A stretch of 31,897 nucleotides of DNA from DATARH01 sp050246595 (lineage in GTDB: Bacteria > Pseudomonadota > Alphaproteobacteria > ATCC43930 > CGMCC-115725). Positions 1-8,333 of this stretch are shown piece by piece (position 1 is the first letter of the stretch; every line of letters begins with the position of its first letter). The position numbers and the translations under genes were made by a program. The notes beneath the pieces were generated by a model. That model was not told the origin of the DNA, ran no database searches, and saw nothing but the letters and a program-made list of their open reading frames with translations. Where the stretch lies: contig JBFWVT010000055.1 of assembly GCA_050246595.1 (NCBI GenBank), forward strand, positions 1 through 31,897, in the 5' to 3' direction.

Positions 1-29
1 CGCAAATCCTGTGAATAGGGTCTGGGCAT
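1..29 (-). CDS. IS630-family transposase, N-terminal fragment (cut by window edge)
   Basis: Reading the minus strand from the ATG at 29-27 gives MPRPYSQDLR and then leaves the window. Many IS630-family transposases begin with M-x-R-P-Y-S-x-D-L-R, so the short match is informative, and the IS-type terminal repeat just upstream supports it. Only the first ten residues are visible, so it is unknown whether the gene is intact. Confidence 0.75.
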
Positions 30-96
30 GCGTGCTGGCCTCCGCCCCCCAGCCAGCATCTTGCGCAGAGATCCCCGCGCCGGGGAACCCCTATCC

Positions 97-125
97 CGTT
101 TCAACCAGACCCGATCACACTCTAG
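97..125 (-). repeat. Terminal inverted repeat of the left IS630-family element
   Basis: Read inward on the minus strand, the 29 bases start CTAGAGTGTGATCG and end GGTTGAAACG. The copy at 31701-31729 reads CTAGAGCGTGATCG...GGTTGAAGCG and differs at five positions. Both carry CTAG at the outer tip, consistent with the IS630 target preference. It lies 68 bases outside the transposase start, as expected for a left (promoter-side) repeat. Confidence 0.75.
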
Positions 126-164
126 AATGGGTATTGCCTGCGAAAAACCGACTGCTGCCGCCGT

Positions 165-2057
165 TCAGAATGGGGCATAGTTTGAAAAGACCGCCTCGGG
201 GTAGGAGATCACCGAGTGCGAAATCTTTGTTGCCCGCACCGCCATCTCCCGGTTGCGGGAAGTTTGAGCAACCCCTTCGTCAACAGTTTCTGTAAAGCGG
301 TCAGCCCACTGATCTATGCGGAATCCATTCGCCTCTAAAATTTCAGCCAGAAGTTTCTTGTCTGATACATTAAATGCACCTTTCTGATGATCGGGAGACG
401 CGCTGCCAAATGATGTGATTAGTGGCGCCTCGTCGTCAAAAACAATATCGAGTACGAGGATTCCACGAAGACAGAGCACCCTATTCGCGGCTCCGAGTAT
501 AAAAACGCCTAAGGTGGCAATGTCGCGATCCGATAGGACTACCAGCGCAACCGAGGCATCGCAAATATCGATATCGCAAAGCGCATTCGGCACAGTAGGA
601 ATGATGCTTTCATTTTTCCATCGGAACGCCCGCCTCGCGAGTGCAGCGGAAAAATCTTCTTCGTCGCAGATAAGTAACGTCATGTCATGCAACCCTAGCG
701 GCAGCAGCATTTCTCTCCACCACAGTTGAGCTTTACCCTTGATGCATCCCGACAGCAACTCGGAAACGGTATGCTCTACCTCGTGCCGCAATTGCTTTGC
801 CATCAACTCGAATCGTTCTAAACCAGATCTTCCGGCATGTACTCGTGCGAATACAGTCTCTTCTAGGGCAGAAACATAGCGTGCGACAGAGACCTCCGGA
901 GCGAACTCGCGTCGCGCAAATCGCAGGCTTTCCATCTCGTGATACATACGCAATTTAGCGTCTACAATCAGGGGAACCAGTCGTTCCGCGAGACCGTGAT
1001 CCGTCATAGCCGTCACGGGTACCCGAACCGCGCAAGCCTCTGGCAGCTCCGCAAACGTACCGAGCTCTGTAACAACCGCGCAGCTTCCAATCGCTAAAGC
1101 ATTCGTCAATGTTCCAGAGGTCTCTCCAAGAGTTGGATAGCGTAGATTTACAAGTATATCAACGGCTGCTATATACGCGAAAAATTCGTCGTTGTCGACA
1201 TAGTCTCTAACAAGGACGCTGTTCTCCATTCCATAACTCTTGATCCTCCCCCATAGGTCATAATCGGACGGACGTACCTCGCCGGCGATGATCAAGACGC
1301 AGTGATGCCCTGCTTCCCGCAAAATACGAAGAGCACCGAGAACGCGATCAAGTTGCTTCGCCCTCGTAACGAAACCAGCACATAAAAGCAGAAGGGATTG
1401 TTCTGGCAACTTAAGTTTGGCGCGTGAATCCTTGCGAACCTGCGGCCGTGGGCCAAAGAACTCCGCTGCTTTAGGGTGATATGCGTGCGGGACGACAAAT
1501 ACAGGAGTACCTCGACTTGCTGCTGCCAAACGGAGCCGGCCAAGCTGCGAATGCGTTACCAATCCCATCGAGCGGTACGCGATGACAGGCAAAAAGCCGA
1601 ATTCAAGATAACAGACTTCAGATTTCCCGCCTTGCAACGCTATCTGCTGAGCCACCTCCAAGCCACGCCGACCATAAGCTTCAAACATCAGTTCCTGGTG
1701 CGATCTACCTTGCTTGTGCTCAACGAATGCATGATCCATCAGACCGTGTAACGACAGATCATGTACGGTCGTGAGACCCGGATGCCGTTCCATGATGGGC
1801 AAAAGATATGCATGACCAGAGTTGTTGCCGACTTGATAGGCATGCCCTATCGTGGAAAAACTCCGCTCGTGCCTGAGATACTCCGGCAACCGTACTAACG
1901 TGCCTACATCAACAGTCGGAGGCGGTTGTGCATCGTCAATCACCAAATATAGATTAAATTCATCACCGAGATCATGCAAAAACGTGGCGGTATAATCGGC
2001 TATACCGTTTCGTGCTGGCGGCAATGGTGAAAAGATGACAAGGTTGCGTTTCGACAT
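165..2057 (-). CDS. GT4-type glycosyltransferase with a C-terminal methyltransferase-like domain
   Basis: A 630-residue protein. Residues 1-400 look like a GT-B fold glycosyltransferase (GT4/Glycos_transf_1): an N-terminal segment with PPARNGIADYT (13-23), a linker strand at 222-260 (LLLLCAGFVTRAKQLDRVL), and a donor-site loop NLRYPTLGETSG (304-315). Residues about 450-615 resemble a class I SAM methyltransferase fold (LLICDEEDF, DASVALVVLSDRD, RVLCLRGILVLDI, LLAEILEANGF) but lack a clear glycine-rich SAM motif, so this half may be degenerate or serve another role. It is the last gene of a three-gene minus-strand cluster, starting 15 bases after the stop of the upstream glycosyltransferase. 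Likely role: transfer of a sugar onto a surface glycan; the sugar is unknown. GC is lower than in the central part of the window. Confidence 0.85.
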   Translation of the reverse strand: MSKRNLVIFSPLPPARNGIADYTATFLHDLGDEFNLYLVIDDAQPPPTVDVGTLVRLPEYLRHERSFSTIGHAYQVGNNSGHAYLLPIMERHPGLTTVHDLSLHGLMDHAFVEHKQGRSHQELMFEAYGRRGLEVAQQIALQGGKSEVCYLEFGFLPVIAYRSMGLVTHSQLGRLRLAAASRGTPVFVVPHAYHPKAAEFFGPRPQVRKDSRAKLKLPEQSLLLLCAGFVTRAKQLDRVLGALRILREAGHHCVLIIAGEVRPSDYDLWGRIKSYGMENSVLVRDYVDNDEFFAYIAAVDILVNLRYPTLGETSGTLTNALAIGSCAVVTELGTFAELPEACAVRVPVTAMTDHGLAERLVPLIVDAKLRMYHEMESLRFARREFAPEVSVARYVSALEETVFARVHAGRSGLERFELMAKQLRHEVEHTVSELLSGCIKGKAQLWWREMLLPLGLHDMTLLICDEEDFSAALARRAFRWKNESIIPTVPNALCDIDICDASVALVVLSDRDIATLGVFILGAANRVLCLRGILVLDIVFDDEAPLITSFGSASPDHQKGAFNVSDKKLLAEILEANGFRIDQWADRFTETVDEGVAQTSRNREMAVRATKISHSVISYPEAVFSNYAPF

Positions 2058-2072
2058 TGTCGGTGTTACTCA

Positions 2073-3200
2073 TCAGTGGCTGCCAACCATTCGCGATAAC
2101 AGCAGACGGCGAAATGCATTTTCTTGCTCTCGGGTGTATCGAAGGAAAACACTTCGCGATGCTTGCGCCAACCGGTAGCGGGCTGTCATGTCAGTCAATT
2201 CTAACAAGCGATCTATCATTTCCTGTAGTGTGCCGCATAAATGCGCGGGTTCGTTTGTCGAGATACCCGCCATTCCACTGGCAGTGGAGACCAACGGTAA
2301 GCCAAATGACAGGGCTTCAATGCTTTTTATTTTGAGTCCCGACCCACTGATGTTTGGATTTATCACGACATCTATTGAACCATAAAAGGCGGTGAGACTA
2401 TCTACATAACTGATCGTGGAAAATCCACGCTGGTGAGATGGTACGTATTCTCCAATCGCGCCAGCGATAAGGAAATTCCACTTATCCAGAAGCCGCGGAT
2501 TCTCGCTGACAACATGGACAAGCTTGGCCAACGACAATCGATTACTCGGGTTACCGCTCGCTAGATATCCTGCTTGCAGCGGACCTGAGTCGCTGCCTGG
2601 GCCAAGTGGCCGAAAATTCGGTGGTAGAATATGCCCGATTACAATGACGGGGCGTGTGGTGCGGCAGCGCAAAATACGGGCTTCTTCCGGTTGTATGGCT
2701 ATGATAAGATCTGCGCGATCAAGTCCTCTACTCTCTTGTGCGGCTGAGGTAAAAAACCAGGCAGGAGGAATCTTTTGCCGTTGTAATAGATATTGCCGTT
2801 CTCCGAATACGTCGTGTGTGTCGATTATCTTGAAAGTAGCTTGGTCTAGAGATAAACAGGCAGCCGACATCCATACATAGTTGATTACAGCCAAATCGTA
2901 GTGCCACATTTTTTCTAAGGCGTCGATTGCCGTGGCCAACTCTTGTCCATACACATCATCGATAAGATAGCCATCCGGCGCTGACGGGGTTTTTGGCGAG
3001 ACTGGCTGTACGAAGTGAAAGAAGTCCCACCGCAATCTCATGCGATGCGCCGCCTCGTTGGTGAGGCCTTCAAGGCCGTAATACAAGAAGTGAACCTGAT
3101 ACCCATAGCACTGAAGAAGTTCGCAGAACCTGGTAATGCGTGCTGCATTCCCCTGATTATCCGGGTCGGTGGGGATTGGAGAAACAACAAGTGCATGCAT
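2073..3200 (-). CDS. GT4-type glycosyltransferase
   Basis: A 375-residue protein with a GT-B layout. The N-terminus MHALVVSPIPTDPDNQGNAA (1-20) is typical of the acceptor domain, where a glycine-containing loop follows the first strand. The C-terminal donor site carries NPNISGSGLKIKSIEALSFG (281-300), the G-S-G-L-K-x-K-x-x-E-A-L signature of Glycos_transf_1 proteins in which the glutamate binds the sugar nucleotide. It lies in the same direction between the 584-aa beta-rich protein (upstream, 138-base gap) and the GT-methyltransferase fusion (downstream, 15-base gap). The role is inferred to be assembly of an exopolysaccharide, O-antigen or glycoprotein sugar chain. Donor and linkage cannot be read. 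The start at 3200 gives a full-length N-terminal strand. Confidence 0.85.
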   Translation of the reverse strand: MHALVVSPIPTDPDNQGNAARITRFCELLQCYGYQVHFLYYGLEGLTNEAAHRMRLRWDFFHFVQPVSPKTPSAPDGYLIDDVYGQELATAIDALEKMWHYDLAVINYVWMSAACLSLDQATFKIIDTHDVFGERQYLLQRQKIPPAWFFTSAAQESRGLDRADLIIAIQPEEARILRCRTTRPVIVIGHILPPNFRPLGPGSDSGPLQAGYLASGNPSNRLSLAKLVHVVSENPRLLDKWNFLIAGAIGEYVPSHQRGFSTISYVDSLTAFYGSIDVVINPNISGSGLKIKSIEALSFGLPLVSTASGMAGISTNEPAHLCGTLQEMIDRLLELTDMTARYRLAQASRSVFLRYTREQENAFRRLLLSRMVGSH

Positions 3201-3338
3201 ATTCTTAATTTACTAGAGCATGCCGAGGGTCAGGTTGACTCTGAAAATCGGATTGAGACTGAGTTTTGCAGCAAATTGCCGCCGGCGAAAATTTGTAGCC
3301 CACATCGTGGCGTCGAATGCATTTGGGCCGGACAACAT
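3201..3338. other. AT-rich gap inside the glycan cluster, with a possible IS-end relic
   Basis: These 138 bases separate the beta-rich protein from the next glycosyltransferase. On the plus strand at 3212-3236 the sequence begins CTAGAGCATG and continues to GGTCAGGTTGA, resembling the IS630-type ends at 97-125 and 31701-31729. I see no partner repeat and no transposase fragment here, so this could be a solo end, a relic, or chance. A promoter for the downstream gene could also lie here, but I see no convincing -35/-10 pair. Confidence 0.3.
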
Positions 3339-5093
3339 TCAAGTAACGCTGTGTTCTGCAACCGGACCCGACTTTATCACAATTTTGGATATCGCAATAC
3401 TGAGGGCGCGCGGGTCATTCGGAGGAACATGCGCAGGTGCCTGCAAGCGTAGTACGGCTCCAATTCCGCCGGCGATATGTGAGGGGATGGCAAAACGCGC
3501 GAACCAGGATTTGTCTGATAGTTGCTCGATCTCGCCGCGCGGCAACTCTTTCGCCCCTAGATATACACGAAACGATTGGCGCTTATCCAAGATGTCGGAT
3601 AGAGAAAATGGTCCCGCGAACTCGATGAATTGGAAATGATGAGAGGGCGAGCGCAAGACTGGTGGCACGAGAATTCCGGTCGGCCCCATCCAGCGAAATG
3701 GAACGCCTTTTTCTGTCTGCTCAACAGAATGCCACCCTGTGATAAATGTTCTGGTATCGTCGCAGGCGTCGATACGCGCCTGATCGTCGAGATACGCCAG
3801 CGGGAGTAGCTCAACTGTTTCAACGCTGGCCGATACCATTTGGTTGTCCGGCGCCGCCGGATGATAACCTTGTTTCTGCATCGATAGCTGGATACCGAGA
3901 ACACCGTTCATCGCGAGGATCGAACTTGAAATCACTGCCACTGCAATCCACTGGTTCGCCCTGTTCTCCTCCATCGCGACGGTCAAGCGACGGCCATTGG
4001 CCGATATTTCGAGACCTGACGATCTCGGGTCTCCAATAATGGCTGAACCCGTAAGTTTGAGCAGCAGCGGCGATGCTGGGGAGATATGGACAGCTATGAA
4101 CGCCGCCTTGGCGAACCAACGCTCGCGCCCCTCGGGATTTGTCCCCCTCGTCGACCATCCGAAGCCGGTGAAGGCTTCGTGCATTTGCTGGATCACCGTC
4201 GTGGGCAGCCCAGGGCGCGGTAACGAATGCTGTGTGCCAGACAGTTGCCTCCAAAGCTCGGTCATCTGTCCTTCGAGCATTTCGCGCTGCGCAGTCACGA
4301 TCGCGTCGACACGCGGTACAATCAGCTTGTAAAACTGCTCAACAATATCAGAGACCATACGCTGTGGCGCCGTTCGTACGGCCTCCGACACTTCGTCCAT
4401 CTGGGTCTCGAGTCTTGCCAATCGCTCAGGCAAGCTGGTCCCGGCAGTCATTGCAATCGTCAGCGGACTGCCGGCAAACTCGACATCAGAGCCGCAAAGA
4501 CGGACACTGAGAGTGACGACGCTACCGTGGAGTAGCGAGGTAGGCAGAGGGATCTGAAAAGCCAGATTGTCCAGCAGTCTTCCCTTTTGAATGAGCGTAT
4601 CGGATCGCGAAATTTCGATCTGCTCGAATAATTCATCTTTGACAAACATACCAACCGTGAGCGGCAGCGCCGCGGGGTTAACATGGTTCAAAACGCCGTG
4701 AATTATCCCGTTCTCAAGCCGGATAGACCCTCGCGCCAAGGTTAGCGCGCCGAAGACCTCCTTTGGCGTCAGCAGCGTGATCGGATTGCCGATTTCATGC
4801 GTTGTTCCGGCAATGCGGCCCCGAATCGTTACCGGAGCCTCAACATTCAGATTGGGCGGAACCATAAGCTCAAATTGCCGGCGTGTCGCCTCAGTATTGT
4901 CGGCGGGAGCATCTTTGGTGATGGAAACGGCCCCTATGCGTATGCCGTTGACAAAAACCTCTACTTCGACCACGCCGTTCAGGACGAGATCCTGCGAAAT
5001 CGAACCATATATGATCCCGCCACTCACACCCTCGAACGTTGCCGGCTCCCCGGGGTCAACTTGTGGAGCTACCGGGTGATCGGCATGCGTCAT
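3339..5093 (-). CDS. Glycosyltransferase-associated beta-rich protein of unknown function (584 aa)
   Basis: I do not recognise a named family over the full length. The start at 5093 (MTHADHPVAP) is preferred over an alternative at 5156, which adds 21 low-complexity residues. Visible architecture: two related beta-sandwich-like repeats at about 25-110 and 115-215, each ending in a G-(N/S)-P-(I/L)-T motif (103-106, 209-212); a predicted coiled coil at about 220-285; then two more beta-rich modules at about 309-433 (GFGWSTRG...GRERWF) and 451-575 (GWHSVEQ...FRWMG). G-[FW]-x...RW modules of this kind often occur in proteins encoded beside glycosyltransferases, which suggests carbohydrate binding. 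No signal peptide or membrane segment is seen. It is the first gene of the cluster and lies in lower-GC DNA. Confidence 0.75.
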   Translation of the reverse strand: MTHADHPVAPQVDPGEPATFEGVSGGIIYGSISQDLVLNGVVEVEVFVNGIRIGAVSITKDAPADNTEATRRQFELMVPPNLNVEAPVTIRGRIAGTTHEIGNPITLLTPKEVFGALTLARGSIRLENGIIHGVLNHVNPAALPLTVGMFVKDELFEQIEISRSDTLIQKGRLLDNLAFQIPLPTSLLHGSVVTLSVRLCGSDVEFAGSPLTIAMTAGTSLPERLARLETQMDEVSEAVRTAPQRMVSDIVEQFYKLIVPRVDAIVTAQREMLEGQMTELWRQLSGTQHSLPRPGLPTTVIQQMHEAFTGFGWSTRGTNPEGRERWFAKAAFIAVHISPASPLLLKLTGSAIIGDPRSSGLEISANGRRLTVAMEENRANQWIAVAVISSSILAMNGVLGIQLSMQKQGYHPAAPDNQMVSASVETVELLPLAYLDDQARIDACDDTRTFITGWHSVEQTEKGVPFRWMGPTGILVPPVLRSPSHHFQFIEFAGPFSLSDILDKRQSFRVYLGAKELPRGEIEQLSDKSWFARFAIPSHIAGGIGAVLRLQAPAHVPPNDPRALSIAISKIVIKSGPVAEHSVT

Positions 5094-5860
5094 TGTTCGT
5101 GCTCCCCGATGTAAGTCCCGGTCTTCACGATGAGGCAGCCGGTGTGGGAGGTTCATGGCAATGGCAGCCCCCTTATGCCAGCCGGCTGATAGGTGTCTTA
5201 GCGACAGCGCGGCTTGATTGATCCCGCCCGACGCGGCAGTGAAGGATTGCGGTCGCGGAAGAGTTGGTACGACCCGATCCTGTGCATTGCAATACGCTCG
5301 GGATCATGAAGAGGTCTGAGATAATAACTGGTTCATGGGCGGGGCGGCAATGTACTTACGAAGATATTGCTGCCCTGGCGTTGTCGTCATCCTCGCTGGC
5401 GTTGCAGGCGGCCTGGTCGGGAACCTGGGCAAGATCGCTGATAGGTTCAATGCCTCCCTGGGACGGCTGCTCCGGGCGCGCAACACTGTTCTCAGGCTGA
5501 ATAAACAGTGTCAACTCCTTAGACGCGCTCGGGAGACGGTTTGCTGCAATGACCGAACCGGGAGGAGTGGCTGTCAAGTGATCAATGGCTGGATGCCTCA
5601 AGACCGCTGCCGGGGCACTGTTTCGGCGGCTGCGATCTGAACCCATCGCCATCGGTATCGTGCCGCTCTGCGGTCATTTTCTTCGCCACTCTCCGCGCAT
5701 GACCGGTTCCGCCGCGCCCAGCACGAGCTGCATACCATCCGCTCCGTCCCGCACGACGGAATGGCGCCCGCCCGACAACGCCCGATCCCAAATCCCGGTT
5801 CATCGCAGTCGCCAAGCGTGACGGCATCGCTGCTCATTTGCGCGTACCGCCCCGACATGA
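5094..5860. other. 767-base stretch without a convincing gene
   Basis: Short open frames occur on both strands but none has a recognisable domain, a good ribosome binding site or consistent codon bias. The minus-strand frame at 5356-5652 has a plausible composition (rich in A, P, S and E), but no family is recognised and it overlaps equally poor frames. The stretch lies between the lower-GC glycan cluster and the high-GC core and may hold decayed genes or the edge of an island. The promoter of the glycan operon should lie just above 5093, but I could not place it with confidence. Confidence 0.5.
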
Positions 5861-6313
5861 TCATGTGTAATCGGTGCCTGGGTTGAAGTCGGTGCCCTGC
5901 GCAAGCACTCCCGCGCCGGGCACGTGGCAGATCTCGACGCGGATCCGGTCAGGGTCCTCGAACAGCACGTAGTAATACCCAGGCGCCCACTCTCCGTCTT
6001 GCGGGCCGCGAACGATCGTCGCCCCGAGATCTCGCAGGAACTGCGCCGCCTTCTCGATGTCTTCGCGACTTCTTGCGCGGAAGCAGAGGTGGTGCAGCCC
6101 GACGCGGGACTGGACAAAGCTCTCGCCGCGATGGGCATCATCGCAGCGTTGGATGCCAAGCGCGGTACGGCCACCCACCCAATAGGCGAAATTCTCACCC
6201 TGAAAGATCGGTTTCAATCCCAGAAATGGCAGCAACTGCCCGTAAAAGCTCAGCGCCCGCTCGAAGCTGGACACGGTCAGGATGACATGCGCCATTCCGT
6301 TGATTTGAATCAT
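5861..6313 (-). CDS. VOC-family (glyoxalase/dioxygenase-like) protein
   Basis: A 150-residue single-domain vicinal oxygen chelate protein. Such proteins bind a divalent metal in paired beta-alpha-beta-beta-beta modules and act on dioxygen, glutathione adducts or antibiotics. Visible candidate metal ligands are His9 (GMAHVIL), His74/75 (GLHHLCF) and Glu127 (DPDRIRVEI). The start at 6313 is chosen because an AAAGGAG ribosome binding site lies at the right distance; a TTG at 6373 would only add unconserved residues. It follows the luciferase-like monooxygenase gene by 56 bases in the same direction, so the two are probably co-transcribed. The substrate is not predictable. Confidence 0.85.
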   Translation of the reverse strand: MIQINGMAHVILTVSSFERALSFYGQLLPFLGLKPIFQGENFAYWVGGRTALGIQRCDDAHRGESFVQSRVGLHHLCFRARSREDIEKAAQFLRDLGATIVRGPQDGEWAPGYYYVLFEDPDRIRVEICHVPGAGVLAQGTDFNPGTDYT

Positions 6314-6369
6314 GTCATCGCTCCTTTCGTGCGAGCCGCTTCCTGACGCCGGCTCGCCGGGCTGCCGCC

Positions 6370-7230
6370 TCAATTTCCCGCGCCGAGTCTGCGGATCAGC
6401 TCGGCCCAGCGATCGAGGATCGGCAGCGTCTTATCGGCCGGTTCCGGCGCCAGTTGCACGACACCGCGACTGACGCCCTGTTCCTCGTGGCGCTTGAGCC
6501 GGTCGAGATCGGGCTGAACCCCCCAGACTGTAACCGGCACCTCGGCGGGGTCGCGTCCGGCTTCGGCCGTCATCTCGCGGAATTGCGGCAGGTAATCGGT
6601 CACATCCTCGTACTGCGGACGGCGCGAATGCGGAATCCAGCCATTGCCGTAGCGGATCGCGCGCCGCGCCGCGTGCGGAAACATGCCGCCGACAATGACC
6701 GGCGGGCATGGCTTCTGCACCGGCTTCGGCCAGGTCATCATCGGCGGAAAATCGACGATCTCGCCGTGATATTCGGGCTTGCTCTCGGTCCAGATGATGC
6801 GCATCGCCTCGATCTGTTCGCGCATTTTCTTGAACCGCGTCGCATAGACCGTGCCGTGATCCTCCATCTCCTCGCGGTTCCAGCCGCCGCCGACCCCAAA
6901 CAGAAAGCGACCGCCCGAGACCCGGTCGAGCGAGGCGACGAGCTTGGCGGTCTGGATCGTGTCGCGCTGGATCACGAGACAGACGCCGGTCCCGATCTTG
7001 AGCCTCTGCGTCACGGCGGCGGCCGATGACAGGCTGACGAACGGGTCCATCACGTCACTGTATTGTTTCGGCAGTTCGCCGCCCGACGGGAACGGCGATC
7101 TGCGGGACAGCGGGATATGCGAGTGCTCCGGCGCCCAGACCGACTCGAAACCGCGCTCCTCGAGCGCCCGCGCCAGATCGGCCGGGGTCATCGAGTAGTC
7201 GGTAAAAAACATCGCCGCCCCGATCCGCAT
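6370..7230 (-). CDS. LLM-class (luciferase-like) flavin/F420-dependent oxidoreductase
   Basis: A 286-residue TIM-barrel flavoprotein of the luciferase-like monooxygenase superfamily, closest in pattern to the TIGR03619 group of probable F420-dependent oxidoreductases. Family hallmarks seen are WAPEHSHIP near the N-terminus, LASLDRVSGGRFLFGVGGGW in the middle and the CPPVIVGG strand later. The start at 7230 (MRIGAAMFF) is preferred because the frame upstream to 7419 lacks family-like sequence. The cofactor could be F420 or FMN; sequence alone does not decide. It is divergent from the methyltransferase gene at 7458 and upstream of the VOC gene. The substrate is unknown. Confidence 0.85.
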   Translation of the reverse strand: MRIGAAMFFTDYSMTPADLARALEERGFESVWAPEHSHIPLSRRSPFPSGGELPKQYSDVMDPFVSLSSAAAVTQRLKIGTGVCLVIQRDTIQTAKLVASLDRVSGGRFLFGVGGGWNREEMEDHGTVYATRFKKMREQIEAMRIIWTESKPEYHGEIVDFPPMMTWPKPVQKPCPPVIVGGMFPHAARRAIRYGNGWIPHSRRPQYEDVTDYLPQFREMTAEAGRDPAEVPVTVWGVQPDLDRLKRHEEQGVSRGVVQLAPEPADKTLPILDRWAELIRRLGAGN

Positions 7231-7457
7231 CACCTGACCCGTTTTGCCGAGGTTTGAATGCAATACCATCCCGCGCCTTGCCGGGCGAGAACGCAGCCAG
7301 CTTAAACCGGCCCTATGCCGCAGGAAAGCCAGGATCGGTTCGCCGGCGCGGGAGACGGAGATGGAGCCGGCATTCGCGGCGAGACAGGCTTTTGGCAAAT
7401 CCGTTCCACGGTTCATCAACCGCTGGTACGGTCGAGGCGCTGCGTTAAAATCTGGTG

Positions 7458-8267
7458 ATGCCGTCCGACGTCGTCGATCTCCGGGATTTCTACCGCACCG
7501 CGCTGGGCCAGGTGGCGCGCCGCATGATCCGGCGTGCGATCCAACGGCTCTGGCCCGACCTGCACGGCATGCGGCTGTTGGGTCTCGGCTACGCCACCCC
7601 GTTTCTGCCGGCGCTGGCGCCCGGCACCGAGCGTACCGTGGCCGTAATGCCGGCCTCGCTCGGCGTCTTGCGCTGGCCGCCGGACCGGCTCAACCTCGTT
7701 GCGCTGGCCGATGAGGGCGAGTTGCCGTTCTCCGACTACTCGATAGACCGGGTGCTGCTGATCCACGGTCTCGAAACGGCCGATGAAACCCGCGCCCTGC
7801 TGAAGGAGATATGGCGGGTGCTGGCTGGCGGCGGCCGCGTCCTGATCGTCGCACCGAACCGGCGCGGGATCTGGGCGCGGCTCGATTACACGCCGTTCGG
7901 CTCCGGCCGCCCCTATACGATGTCGCAACTGTCGCGCCTGTTGCGTGAGGAGCAGTTCACGCCGATCGGCTCGGAGACCGCGCTGTTCGTCCCGCCGTTC
8001 ACGGGGCGCGTGATGCTGCGTTCGGCGGCGGCCTGGGAGCGGATCGGCAACCGGTTTTTCCCGACCTTCGCCGGGGTGTTGCTTGTTGAAGCGGCGAAGC
8101 AGATCTATGCCAAGCCGGCGGCGGCGCGGCTGCCGCGCCGCCGCCTCGTCTACGCTCCGGGCGCCGCCCCGATCCGCCCCGGCGCCGTCAGCGCCGGCCA
8201 TAATGCGGCGGCGCCCCGCGAACGGCGGTCATCTTTTCGGCTGCTAACGATAAAGCAAGAACGTTGA
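7458..8267 (+). CDS. Class I SAM-dependent methyltransferase (alphaproteobacterial family)
   Basis: A 269-residue protein with a Methyltransf_11-type fold. The usual glycine-rich SAM loop is represented by LLGLGYATPFL, followed by VVAVMP-like strand 2 sequence (TVAVMP), the acidic ADEGELPFSD segment, a strand-4 region DRVLLIHGLE, and LAGGGRVLIVAPNRRG. This family is widespread in alphaproteobacteria, often next to a glyoxalase II gene, but its substrate is unknown. ATG at 7458 is preferred to the GTG three bases earlier. The last 50 residues are basic and rich in A, P and R. It is transcribed in the same direction as the kinase gene that follows 66 bases later. Confidence 0.85.
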   Translation: MPSDVVDLRDFYRTALGQVARRMIRRAIQRLWPDLHGMRLLGLGYATPFLPALAPGTERTVAVMPASLGVLRWPPDRLNLVALADEGELPFSDYSIDRVLLIHGLETADETRALLKEIWRVLAGGGRVLIVAPNRRGIWARLDYTPFGSGRPYTMSQLSRLLREEQFTPIGSETALFVPPFTGRVMLRSAAAWERIGNRFFPTFAGVLLVEAAKQIYAKPAAARLPRRRLVYAPGAAPIRPGAVSAGHNAAAPRERRSSFRLLTIKQER

Positions 8268-8333
8268 TGGTATCACGAGCGGCGCGAAGGCGGCTTGGCC
8301 GGTCGTGACAGATTGCGATTGCGGGGATGCCGG

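Larger units (their letters stand above)
1..125 (-). mobile_element. IS630-family element, 5' end only (runs off the left edge)
   Basis: This is the end of an IS630-family insertion sequence. Read on the minus strand from 125 it begins with CTAG, continues with a terminal repeat (97-125), and after about 70 bases reaches the transposase start at 29. The repeat matches the repeat at the right end of the window (31701-31729) at 24 of 29 positions when both are read inward. Insertion at CTAG with TA duplication is known for IS630. The element continues beyond base 1, so its completeness cannot be judged. Confidence 0.8.
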
